Assembly: GCF_000416985.1 (NCBI RefSeq) | Contig: NZ_ATDL01000015.1 | Location: 62,001-126,000 of the forward strand | DNA: 64,000 nt | Reading direction: 5' to 3' | DNA from: Sphingobacterium paucimobilis HER1398 | Lineage (GTDB): Bacteria; Bacteroidota; Bacteroidia; Sphingobacteriales; Sphingobacteriaceae | Part shown: positions 54,035-61,986 of the stretch, in pieces | How positions within the stretch are numbered: position 1 is the stretch's first letter | Layout of the letters: each line of letters opens with the position of its first letter | Translations under genes and position numbers: made by a program | Notes under the pieces: generated by a model | The model's input: the letters and a program-made list of their open reading frames with translations, nothing else | What the model was told of the DNA's origin: nothing | Databases searched by the model: none

Positions 54035-54784
54035 CTATCTGTTTTTAATTACCCTCATATTCAGCATATCACGAACGTTCGCTTTATAAGTCCGGCCTAT
54101 GGGCACCTCTTTAGAGGCCGAGTTGCGCAGTGTTATGATCTCACAGGCATTATCGACACTTGCTATATTCTTGAATGCGACTATACATCCTCTATGTACG
54201 CGAATAAAGTGCTCGGCAGGCAGCAGCCTTTCAAAATCGGCCAATGCCAGACTAATGATATGCGAACCATCTGTATGCGTTACTATGGTATTGTCGGACT
54301 GTGCTTCCAGGCATTCGATATCGATCAGTTGAAGGTTGAGCGTACTGCCTCCGCATACTTTAAACATCACGTAATCTTCCAGGCCGATCGGCAATACCGC
54401 AGTGCTACCTCCACTCTGTTTTTGGGTTATGCTCTGCCATACGCGGTCTATCGCTGTATGAAACAGCTCGGGCTTTACCGGCTTGGTGAGGTAGAATGCT
54501 ATCCCCAGCTCAAAAAGCTCGGCACCGTACACCCGATCTGCCGAACAGCAGACCACCTCTACCTGATCCACCAACAATCTGATCAGATCCAACCCATGGA
54601 TATGAGGCATGTGCAGATCCACAAATACCAGTTCGACAGGATACTTCTGTATCATAGCGAGCACTTCACGGGCATCCTGCGTCCCCCCGGCATAGAGCAG
54701 GTCGTGCCTTTTCTTTATCAGTGACTTAAGGGTATTGATGCCTTCTATCTCATCATCTACCACCAGACATTTCAATCTTTTCAT
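54035..54784 (-). CDS. LytTR family response regulator
   Basis: A 249-aa protein. The receiver domain (1-120) has DDE at 10-12, the phosphoacceptor Asp in VFVDLHMPHIHG (about residue 56) and Lys in YLTKPVKPE (about residue 106). The LytTR DNA-binding domain (about 145-245) has IDIECLEAQSDNTIVTH and FIRVHRGCIVAF. It is cognate to the histidine kinase gene 81 bp upstream. LytTR systems commonly control autolysis, competence and bacteriocin genes. Confidence 0.93.
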   Translation of the reverse strand: MKRLKCLVVDDEIEGINTLKSLIKKRHDLLYAGGTQDAREVLAMIQKYPVELVFVDLHMPHIHGLDLIRLLVDQVEVVCCSADRVYGAELFELGIAFYLTKPVKPELFHTAIDRVWQSITQKQSGGSTAVLPIGLEDYVMFKVCGGSTLNLQLIDIECLEAQSDNTIVTHTDGSHIISLALADFERLLPAEHFIRVHRGCIVAFKNIASVDNACEIITLRNSASKEVPIGRTYKANVRDMLNMRVIKNR

Positions 54785-54865
54785 ATATAATTATTCGTTC
54801 AATTAATTGTTTTCTTGATGGAACTCATGAATGCTTCGCATTTATTTCATGATCCGCCAATTACC

Positions 54866-55903
54866 TTATTTCTGCTCTATCCGTAATCCGACATAATACC
54901 GATCATCTCCAATCTCCAGAGCTTCAAACTGATAACATCCTGGAAATGCGATCTCCAATCTGGAGCGCAGGTTTCTGTGCCCAGTGCCCAATGAGCTTTG
55001 CAGTCGCCTCGCCTTATCGACTATATTGGTACACTCAAACAGCACCGCCTCCTCGGTAATCGACAGCTTTATCTCTATAGGAGTCTGCCCCTCGGTGTAT
55101 ATCCCATACTTGAAGGCATTTTCGACCAGTGTAATCAGCGACACGGGCACGATCTTGTGCGACAGCGACATTCCCTCTACCCTGTAATCGATATAGGTGT
55201 GCTCGAAACGGCTACGTTCTAAGGCGATATAGCTTTCCAAAGCTTCTACTTCCTTATAGAGCAGCACCTTTTTTTTACCTTCCTCGGAGGCTGACAAGAT
55301 GTACCACATCAGATCGCTCAACCTGTCCATATCACCCGCTACTGCGGGGAGCAGTTCCTGTGTCCGACTGCGCATCCCCGCCAGCGCATTAAAGAGAAAA
55401 TGTGGGTTGACCTGTACAGTACGCAGGGTAAACTGCATCTCCCTGGCTTCTATCTCCTTCTGGTGTCTCCGCAGAGCTTCCTCCTGTCGTAAGCGGTCGT
55501 TGATCCGCGACCAGATATGAAACAGCAGGCTTCCCGCCATAATCCACACGCCGATATAATTGGCAAATACAGTCCAGTAATACTGTTCGCGTTTTGTGAA
55601 GAACAGCTCCTCCCTGAGCTCGCTCCACTCTTCTCCCATATAGTACATCCCTTCGGTCAGCAGTACATATAGAACGATAATAAGCAATAATGATTTCCAG
55701 ATCATTTTTCTAAAAAAAACAACATACAGTATCGCTAGACAAGCGTTAAAGACAAAGAGCAGAATAAGCCAAGCGATCAGCTGACTGAGCCCATCGGCCT
55801 CGGGCTTTAGCTTGCTGTTGATAAGCAACATCAGAAGCAAATATATAGGCCAACAAACCAACTGTATCCTAATGCTCTCCCGTAAGAAGATTTTGCCAGG
55901 CAT
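54866..55903 (-). CDS. LytS-type sensor histidine kinase
   Basis: A 345-aa protein with four TM helices in the first ~145 residues and no extracytoplasmic domain, then a coiled-coil linker. The His_kinase box is VNPHFLFNAL (phosphoacceptor His, about residue 167) and the ATPase part has TLVENAFKYG and GTGHRNLRSRL. It is the quorum-sensing-like LytS/AgrC class, so a membrane-borne or peptide signal fits. It probably phosphorylates the adjacent LytTR regulator. Confidence 0.92.
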   Translation of the reverse strand: MPGKIFLRESIRIQLVCWPIYLLLMLLINSKLKPEADGLSQLIAWLILLFVFNACLAILYVVFFRKMIWKSLLLIIVLYVLLTEGMYYMGEEWSELREELFFTKREQYYWTVFANYIGVWIMAGSLLFHIWSRINDRLRQEEALRRHQKEIEAREMQFTLRTVQVNPHFLFNALAGMRSRTQELLPAVAGDMDRLSDLMWYILSASEEGKKKVLLYKEVEALESYIALERSRFEHTYIDYRVEGMSLSHKIVPVSLITLVENAFKYGIYTEGQTPIEIKLSITEEAVLFECTNIVDKARRLQSSLGTGHRNLRSRLEIAFPGCYQFEALEIGDDRYYVGLRIEQK

Positions 55904-55959
55904 GATTCAAAGTATTGGTTAGCAGCCCTAATATACAAAATCTTCTGACGCTTAATAAA

Positions 55960-57009
55960 TTATGGAGAACCTCCGTAACCTGTCCGCTGCAGTAACCTGA
56001 TCTTGTCCTGGGCGATCGAGAAACAATACAGATCCCTTTTGCGGAACAGTCCGCAAGTACCATCACTCTCGTAATATATACCATATTGCATGGGGTCATC
56101 GTAAGGTCCAGCTTCGAGCGAGTACCACTCCAGGTGCCTGAGCTGGACATCCGGCCTTATCTTCTGGAGGAACGGCCAGTTGGTCCACTGCTCTGGCCAG
56201 CGCCCGAGGTAACCCGCAAACCAATCGTACAGCCTGTACAGCACGGAGCGCACAAACAGTGCCCTGTTGCTATGTGCCACCGGTGTTATCGCAGGCATAC
56301 TCTCTATACGAACAGTATTGTCGTGTCGGACAGCCAGCATGGGGTAGATCGGCAGTCGAAGTGCATGCGCCAGTCCCACCGTTCCACGCGGTACCTCGAT
56401 CTCTCTTCCCAGAAATGACACCGGCTCCAGGACATGTCTTTTGCCGTATGCTATCCCCTCCAGTCCATCTACATATACCAACAGGTGATGTCCCTTTGCG
56501 CTCAGTTCGTACATCTGACGGAGTGCCCCCCTGTCGGCCGCATTGAGCAGCGTAAAACGGCCTTGCCGTGTGGCCTGTCCAAGCAATTTTTCGAGACCCG
56601 TATTACGTTGTTCCCATTCGTGATACACCTTATCCCCGACTAAGAGAGCGAAGGGTTCCTTGGCTTTCAGCAAGAGGTAGTTGATCAATTGATAGGCGCC
56701 AAAGTGGTAGGTACATATCATTCCTTTCTGCGCTCTTATTTTCTTCAGAAAGCCTCTCCACCCCCTTATGGTATAGGGATAACTTCCGGAAAACAGCTTG
56801 AGATCCCAGGAATCCATCTTGAGCTGCCAGAGGCTATCTCTGAATATCCTCCGGTGGTCCCCATAGCTCAGCTCTGGGAAGAAGTATGCCATATTCGCGC
56901 TCATCTCTGTAAGGCGATTGATGATCGTGCGATTCCAATCTATCCCTTCCTTATAGAGTCTGTTGTGGAGCCGCTGCAGCTCCTTTTTGTAATCTTGTAC
57001 GGTGTCCAT
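55960..57009 (-). CDS. LpxL-like acyltransferase with altered catalytic motif
   Basis: A 349-aa protein resembling lauroyl/myristoyl lipid A acyltransferases. It has the core GMICTYHFGAYQLINYLLL (about residue 95), where the family requires Hx4E/D but Gln stands at the acidic position, plus LVYVDGLEGIAYGKRHV and a basic RRTG-like C-terminus. The gene is between a 56-aa peptide gene (64 bp upstream) and the histidine kinase (56 bp downstream). It may acylate the peptide rather than lipid A; this is inference. Confidence 0.7.
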   Translation of the reverse strand: MDTVQDYKKELQRLHNRLYKEGIDWNRTIINRLTEMSANMAYFFPELSYGDHRRIFRDSLWQLKMDSWDLKLFSGSYPYTIRGWRGFLKKIRAQKGMICTYHFGAYQLINYLLLKAKEPFALLVGDKVYHEWEQRNTGLEKLLGQATRQGRFTLLNAADRGALRQMYELSAKGHHLLVYVDGLEGIAYGKRHVLEPVSFLGREIEVPRGTVGLAHALRLPIYPMLAVRHDNTVRIESMPAITPVAHSNRALFVRSVLYRLYDWFAGYLGRWPEQWTNWPFLQKIRPDVQLRHLEWYSLEAGPYDDPMQYGIYYESDGTCGLFRKRDLYCFSIAQDKIRLLQRTGYGGSP

Positions 57010-57073
57010 ATCATTACGATTTTAATCGATACGGGCACTGCCAATAATCTAGGGCGGCACCCGTACCAGTAGA

Positions 57074-57244
57074 TTACCAATACCAATGTATGCCTGGTAA
57101 GAAGACATCACATGGGCTTGACTCGCCTTTTACCATTACCTGCGCGGCTACAATTGCTGTGGCACACGCCACCGTCTTCACGCGCTGCATTCTTTTCTTT
57201 TTCAAGGGTACATTGTGCACCGTTACTTTTCTTTTTGTTTTCAT
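57074..57244 (-). CDS. 56-aa basic peptide with aromatic tail
   Basis: ATG at 57244, stop TAA at 57074-57076. It starts MKTKRKVTVHNVPLKKKRMQ, continues into a short hydrophobic stretch (VACATAIVAAQVMV) and ends SSPCDVFLPGIHWYW. The strongly basic leader, two Cys and the aromatic C-terminus do not match a protein family I know, but they suit a secreted or modified signal peptide. It lies 64 bp before the acyltransferase and kinase on the same strand, and a promoter box precedes it. It could be chance coding. Confidence 0.5.
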   Translation of the reverse strand: MKTKRKVTVHNVPLKKKRMQRVKTVACATAIVAAQVMVKGESSPCDVFLPGIHWYW

Positions 57245-57304
57245 CGTTTCTGTTCATTTAATAAAACCTTAAATGGGGCCCCAAAAACGCATGCATCCAT
57301 ACCC

Positions 57305-57312
57305 CAAACGTA
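57305..57312 (-). promoter_or_regulatory. Candidate promoter of the peptide operon
   Basis: Minus-strand TACGTTTG matches TAnnTTTG, 60 bp before the peptide ATG; no TTG at -33. The leader contains GGGGCCCC and GCATGC palindromes. Confidence 0.4.
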
Positions 57313-57470
57313 TTCAAGAGAAAATAAAATGAAGAAAGAAAAGGTAGACAACCTTATTACCCGATGAGTGGCAGCCTACAGCCGACGAATGAAAACTGTC
57401 TCTCGATGTCACCTCGCAAAAGCTGCTTGATTCATTGTCCCTAAAGACACCTCAGCGAAAGGTAGATCCA

Positions 57471-58532
57471 ATGTCACCCCTGTCACTTGACCCTTCGACT
57501 TTTAAGCCATTCATTTGTATACAAGCAAATTATAGACACATCGCAAAACCACGCCTTATGATACCTGGCTTTATGATCCATCTGGGAGCGATCTATCCGG
57601 CTATCGCCAAAAGCAATAAGTTGCCCAAAGAGGTATCCTATCGCATCCCCTATGCGCAGGTCGACAGCTGGTACAAGGACAGGTACAATTGGTGCTGCAT
57701 GCAGTGGCACAATGCCAAGCACGTCTACCTCTACAACATAGAGCTACAGCTGTCCGAGCGGACGCGGATCGCTGTCGATATCAACCACCCCGATACACAC
57801 TGGCAATATGCACTCCAAGGCGGCTACAGCCTAGTCGGTCCGGATGGCGCTATTCCGGTATTGGGGGAAGGCGGCAAGCACCTGCTGCGGGGCGCTCCTA
57901 GTCATCTACAGGTGGAGGTCGAAGCAGGGCGCCACTGGATCGTAGGCTTCCATGTTGCAGCGAGCTGGCTGGGCCGCTATCCCGAAGAGCTCGCTATCGA
58001 CGAGCAGCACATCTCCCGGGAACTGCAGCACGGTATACTGTACCAATCTGCCCCAACAGCCATCAGCGAACTGGATCGAGCCGAGCTGTACTACCTATTG
58101 GGGCTTGGCCCCAGCCGGCATATCCTGCAGGACAGTCAGATCTACCTGCCCATCTCCAAACTTGTCGAACAGATGCAGACCCCAGATGATACTGCACTAT
58201 CCCCCGTCCAGAATAAGGTACAGGCTGTAAGATACTATATCAAACAACTCATCGATACCGATCAGGCCGTACCATCGATCAGTGCACTGGCGGATCGATT
58301 TGGCATCGACAAAAATTATCTGGGGCGCAGGCACCAATTGCTGCACGGGGAAAGTCTCGCCACCTACATCTTCGACCAGAAGCAGGATCGAGCGCTAGTG
58401 CTCTTGGCGAAGAAGAAACCTATAAGCGATATCTCCCACCTATTGGGGTACAGTCACAGTTCGGCATTTCGAAAAGCTTTTATAAAAAAACATGGGATAT
58501 GCCCGAGCGAATACCGGCGGCGCGGCACCTAG
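57471..58532 (+). CDS. AraC-type transcriptional regulator
   Basis: A 353-aa protein starting at ATG 57471, with AAAGGT 8 bp upstream; the open frame begins at a TTG at 57435. The N-terminal ~240 residues are a putative sensor domain with many Trp/Tyr. The C-terminal AraC HTH is SALADRFGIDKNYLGRRHQ and ISDISHLLGYSHSSAFRKAF, ending CPSEYRRRGT. It is divergent from the peptide gene across 226 bp and could control it. The sequence is visibly GC-richer than the neighbourhood. Confidence 0.82.
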   Translation: MSPLSLDPSTFKPFICIQANYRHIAKPRLMIPGFMIHLGAIYPAIAKSNKLPKEVSYRIPYAQVDSWYKDRYNWCCMQWHNAKHVYLYNIELQLSERTRIAVDINHPDTHWQYALQGGYSLVGPDGAIPVLGEGGKHLLRGAPSHLQVEVEAGRHWIVGFHVAASWLGRYPEELAIDEQHISRELQHGILYQSAPTAISELDRAELYYLLGLGPSRHILQDSQIYLPISKLVEQMQTPDDTALSPVQNKVQAVRYYIKQLIDTDQAVPSISALADRFGIDKNYLGRRHQLLHGESLATYIFDQKQDRALVLLAKKKPISDISHLLGYSHSSAFRKAFIKKHGICPSEYRRRGT

Positions 58533-59158
58533 CTTTCGGGATTCAAGCGTTTCATGCGTGCTTTGTACAGATAGAGCATCATATGATGCATAAAAGCCAG
58601 GGGATCGAGCTGCATCTGGAGGATCGCCATCTCGGGTGTGGTTGCATACTCGGCGATGATCCGTTCAAACAGGCCAAAGGGGATCTTGATGCCCAGGGTA
58701 TGGTGCCACCAGTACCACACGCGCTTGCGGTGGCCTATTTTCTTGTAGCATTCGACACCATCCGCCTGATAGGGATTCAGGGCCAGGGTTTTCAAGAAGG
58801 CTAGCGGCAGCTTGAACTGAGCCGTGGTATGGAAGGCACGGCAGCGACGGCAGTAATACACCCTGCGCTCGAGGCGCTTCTCATTGTCGGTAAAGATCAT
58901 ATTGGTAGCCACGATCATCTTGGCCCTATTGAGTGCCAGCGGGCGCTTGCCACAGGGCAGCTTTTCCAGCTGCTCCCATTCCAGATGGGCCGGTACGACC
59001 ACACGCTTGCTCCATACCTCCCGGCTGGCCGACAGCCTATGGCCTATCACATCATAATACCTGACCATAACCGTATGCTCCCGTACCGCCAATACGAAAG
59101 CAAGCTTTCGTTTGGCAGAAGGCCACACCCATACCCATGTATTGACTTCATAATCCAT
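58529..59158 (-). CDS. Protein of unknown function with CxxC motif
   Basis: A 209-aa soluble protein with a Trp-rich start (VNTWVWVWPSAKRKLAF), a central YYCRRCRAFHT (CxxC, about residue 101), and WYWWHHTLG at about residue 150. Basic and aromatic-rich; possibly nucleic-acid binding. Its stop overlaps the AraC stop by 4 bp (convergent), and it shares that gene's high GC. A palindrome (59172-59195) precedes its start by 13 bp. Confidence 0.7.
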   Translation of the reverse strand: MDYEVNTWVWVWPSAKRKLAFVLAVREHTVMVRYYDVIGHRLSASREVWSKRVVVPAHLEWEQLEKLPCGKRPLALNRAKMIVATNMIFTDNEKRLERRVYYCRRCRAFHTTAQFKLPLAFLKTLALNPYQADGVECYKKIGHRKRVWYWWHHTLGIKIPFGLFERIIAEYATTPEMAILQMQLDPLAFMHHMMLYLYKARMKRLNPES

Positions 59159-59171
59159 AGCACCCTCCTTG

Positions 59172-59195
59172 ATTTGTTATTGAAAATTAACAAAT
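59172..59195. promoter_or_regulatory. Palindrome upstream of the CxxC protein gene
   Basis: ATTTGTTA-TTGAAAAT-TAACAAAT has perfect 8-bp arms and an 8-bp spacer, 13 bp before the ATG at 59158; a likely operator. Confidence 0.5.
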
Positions 59196-59211
59196 TTAAT
59201 CCACATAAACT

Positions 59212-59254
59212 AATAATAAACTGAAAATCAACAAGAAAACCAAATCACAACTGC
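59212..59254 (+). repeat. Left 43-bp direct repeat flanking the deaminase gene
   Basis: AATAATAAACTGAAAATCAA... matches 59818-59860 (AATAGTAAGCTGAAAATCAA...) at about 75-80% by eye; most differences are transitions. The pair brackets the cytidine deaminase-like gene 59385-59783. Confidence 0.55.
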
Positions 59255-59384
59255 ATTATCTTAATAATTGCACGATTAATCACAAAACATGAAAACACAC
59301 AACGGTTTTTCTTTCTTAAGTTTGTAAGACGAGTGCCACAAACTGTAAGGCAGTCAAGTTACCCCTTAAAACATACCATCGAAC

Positions 59385-59783
59385 ATGGAAAAAATGAGCT
59401 TGAAAAAGATTGCTGCAGGATTGGCCAAGCCAACACTACTGAATGATTTCATTTCATACGGCGATGTTGCTGCTGTGATTGAAACTGTGGATGGAAATAT
59501 TTATACAGGTATCAGTATTGATACGGCCTGTTCACTCGGACACTGTGCCGAACATAGCGCTGTATCCGAAATGTTAAAGCATGGCGAATACAGAATATTG
59601 ACTATGGTAGCAGTTGACAGCCACGGAAACGCCGTCCCACCCTGTGGAAGATGCCGAGAGCTGATAAGTCAGTTGTCAGCGGAAAACAGAAAAACAACAA
59701 TTGAAGTCAGCAACGGAGTTTTCAAAACGCTTGAAGAATTAATGCCTTTCGATTGGAAAAGAGATTCCGACCGAAAGTGGTAG
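59385..59783 (+). CDS. Cytidine/blasticidin-S deaminase-like protein
   Basis: A 132-aa zinc deaminase. HCAEHSAVSEM (HxE, about residue 53) and PPCGRCRELI (PCxxC, about residues 85-94) provide zinc and catalytic Glu. The compact size and C-terminus (FKTLEELMPFDW) resemble single-domain cytidine/blasticidin-S deaminases. It may be a nucleoside salvage or drug resistance enzyme. It sits alone, between imperfect 43-bp direct repeats. Confidence 0.88.
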   Translation: MEKMSLKKIAAGLAKPTLLNDFISYGDVAAVIETVDGNIYTGISIDTACSLGHCAEHSAVSEMLKHGEYRILTMVAVDSHGNAVPPCGRCRELISQLSAENRKTTIEVSNGVFKTLEELMPFDWKRDSDRKW

Positions 59784-59817
59784 CTATCACGCTAAAGAAT
59801 ACCCAAACAGGAAAATT

Positions 59818-59860
59818 AATAGTAAGCTGAAAATCAACAGCAAAACTGGATTATAACTCC
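59818..59860 (+). repeat. Right 43-bp direct repeat flanking the deaminase gene
   Basis: Partner of 59212-59254; see that entry. It begins 34 bp after the deaminase stop. Confidence 0.55.
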
Positions 59861-59961
59861 TTTCCCAGACGTGTAAGTAGCGCAGTATTGAAATACAAAA
59901 AAAATTGTAGCAAAGAAAACTTATGGCTATATTTAAATAAATTAAAACCAAACTTCAATTT

Positions 59962-60186
59962 ATGTTTTCATTTGGAATTATATTTATTTACCTCATCTGG
60001 GGAGGATTTATCGCAATCGTATTATATGGATTGTACCGCGTACTGTTGGCATTATTAGAAAAATACCTATCTGCTAAAAACGACCATACCGCAGCCATCC
60101 GTGAGCAGAACCAAGCACTACAGGAAATCGCTGCCGCTATCAGAGAGTCGAATGATAAAAACGGTGAAACGCCTGAGATTATTTAA
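59962..60186 (+). CDS. Small membrane protein with coiled coil
   Basis: A 74-aa protein: one TM helix (FGIIFIYLIWGGFIAIVLYG), a short basic stretch, then an amphipathic coiled coil (AAIREQNQALQEIAAAIRES) and an acidic tail. I recognise no family. The ATG is preceded by an A-rich stretch. It is probably monocistronic, closed by the terminator at 60436-60471. Confidence 0.6.
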   Translation: MFSFGIIFIYLIWGGFIAIVLYGLYRVLLALLEKYLSAKNDHTAAIREQNQALQEIAAAIRESNDKNGETPEII

Positions 60187-60493
60187 TTTGGTTAGTACTA
60201 TGTAATCAACTTTACTTTTACGTAAAAGTAATTGATAGGCTATACTTAAAACAATAGATAATGTTTAATACTGGACAAAACTTGGAAGATAATTAGTATT
60301 AATTTGTGCGAGGGCAAAGAAAAAAAAGTATCTATTGAGAGGAGGAAAGAGAAGAAAGAAATCCACCTCTGATTTATGTTTCTTCGAGGCTATCAGAGGT
60401 GGCGTAAAAGATGTAGAGTATATAAGGGTTAATTAAAATACCTGAAGCATCTAACTTCAGGTATTTTTTTAGTCCATTACAGCGTTGAAAGCC
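60187..60493. other. Gene-free stretch with two hairpins
   Basis: At 60212-60231 TTACTTTTAC/GTAAAAGTAA is a perfect 20-bp palindrome with ATCAA...TTGAT outside it (60205, 60236). At 60363-60402 CCACCTCTGAT and ATCAGAGGTGG are perfect 11-bp arms with an 18-nt loop. Both could be RNA structures of an untranslated region or small RNA. A terminator follows. Confidence 0.5.
60436..60471. terminator. Bidirectional terminator
   Basis: AAATACCTGAAG (60436-60447) and CTTCAGGTATTT (60455-60466) form a 12-bp stem followed by T-rich sequence. It lies downstream of the small membrane gene and of the convergent S41 peptidase. Confidence 0.82.
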
Positions 60494-61966
60494 TTAAAGT
60501 TTTTCTCTGATCAAGTCTCTTGTATAGCTGATTTCGGGATCCCTTTCGGAACGGAAGTATTTTAAAAAATCGTCTATCGACAGCTCTCGGTCAGGCATTA
60601 CCCCTCTTCCATTGTCGGTCTGCGCATTGAAAAAGTACATCTCGGACATCGGGACAGTCAAGATAGATTTGGTATTGGGCAACTGATAGTTCAAGAACCA
60701 AGCTGCTGTGGTACTCTGCTCGCCACTACCGGTTTCTTTACCTATCACCAGTCCACGCTTGTTTTTCTGTACCAAGGATGCAAAATAAGTAGCAGCCGAC
60801 ACGGTAGCTCCACTGGTGAGCACATATACGCTACCTTTAAAAGCGTCTTTATCTGGTGGGTAGTTTTCAAGTTGGCTTTCCTTTAGCCGAGCATTGCCGA
60901 CATAAAATCCAGTTAATGAATCCTTATTAAATCGCTGATTCATAAAATTATACATATTTCGTATATCTTCATCAGACATTTTGCGACCATTGTTTATAGC
61001 ATATTCTGGATAAGCAATACTTATAGTTTTGGTCCGCTGGTTGTATACATTATCAAAAGATTCACTGGCTAAAAAAGAATATAACAGAGCTGAGATAGCA
61101 GGATTACCTCCTCCGTTTTTGCGGATATCAACAATGACGTGACGGATTCCTCGTTTCTTTACCTCTTTAAAAAATTCACTAAATTCTTTATACGCAAAAG
61201 ACTCATCGAGAGCAAAGGACATCACGGTAAGAATGCCGGTGCTCTCTTTGTCAATATAAGTACCATATACATAATACGAGGTTTCCAAGCGGTTAAATGG
61301 TGCGATACCCAGCCTACTGCTGTGTACGCCTTTGGATGGATCTAGAGCTAGCAGTACTTGTTCTTGTTCCTTATTGCTGCCAGCTGGCCGATAGCGTACA
61401 CTGTATTGTTTAGGACTAGCATTGTAATATCCCCATACACTCTGGAAATCGCCATAGAAGCGATCCGTCCCCGTACTAATAAAACCGTCACTGTAAGAGC
61501 TTGCCGCTAGCAGACGCATTATGGCAGCTGTATTCTGTCCATTAATTTCCAAGATCTCTGCCCCATAGGGAACGGAACTTCCTTTGCCATTGACAAATAT
61601 TTTATCCTTTTCAATAACTACTGGAAACGGAAAAAAACGTGTATCCCTTATGGTCTGTCTAGAGTTTTCGGGGGATAACTGTAGTTTGGTATGTACATCC
61701 CTAAATAACTGCAAGGGAGAATATCGCAATATAGCGTAGAGATCTTCTTCTTGGTGAGCGAGGCGCATCAAAGAGTCCAATTGTTGCTCCAACCGGACGG
61801 AATCAACAAACTTGTAAGGGTGTGGATGTTGTTTCTTCAAAATATCTGACGCCAGCTTAAAATCTGAGATAAGCCCCTCCTTGGTCAACAAAAAGTCCTT
61901 ATCTTCCTGAGCCCATAGCTGTCCTAGCCCGATAAAAATCAGGGAAATTAAAAGTAATTTTCTCAT
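60494..61966 (-). CDS. Secreted S41-family peptidase
   Basis: A 490-aa protein with signal MRKLLLISLIFIGLGQLWAQ. The tail-specific-protease domain covers about residues 230-470, including VIVDIRKNGGGNPAI (about 272-286) and GSVYVLTSGATVSAATYFASL (nucleophile Ser in TVSAA, about 391). A PDZ-like region is at about 115-200. Probably a periplasmic or surface protease. The gene lies 21 bp downstream of the MutS-like gene, likely co-transcribed. Confidence 0.87.
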   Translation of the reverse strand: MRKLLLISLIFIGLGQLWAQEDKDFLLTKEGLISDFKLASDILKKQHPHPYKFVDSVRLEQQLDSLMRLAHQEEDLYAILRYSPLQLFRDVHTKLQLSPENSRQTIRDTRFFPFPVVIEKDKIFVNGKGSSVPYGAEILEINGQNTAAIMRLLAASSYSDGFISTGTDRFYGDFQSVWGYYNASPKQYSVRYRPAGSNKEQEQVLLALDPSKGVHSSRLGIAPFNRLETSYYVYGTYIDKESTGILTVMSFALDESFAYKEFSEFFKEVKKRGIRHVIVDIRKNGGGNPAISALLYSFLASESFDNVYNQRTKTISIAYPEYAINNGRKMSDEDIRNMYNFMNQRFNKDSLTGFYVGNARLKESQLENYPPDKDAFKGSVYVLTSGATVSAATYFASLVQKNKRGLVIGKETGSGEQSTTAAWFLNYQLPNTKSILTVPMSEMYFFNAQTDNGRGVMPDRELSIDDFLKYFRSERDPEISYTRDLIREKL

Positions 61967-61986
61967 GGTTTATGTATTTATATTTT

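Noticed and set aside
57090..57272. A plus-strand 60-codon frame
   Set aside because: It is the shadow of the peptide gene on the other strand, with a hydrophobic tail typical of a shadow of Lys/Arg codons.
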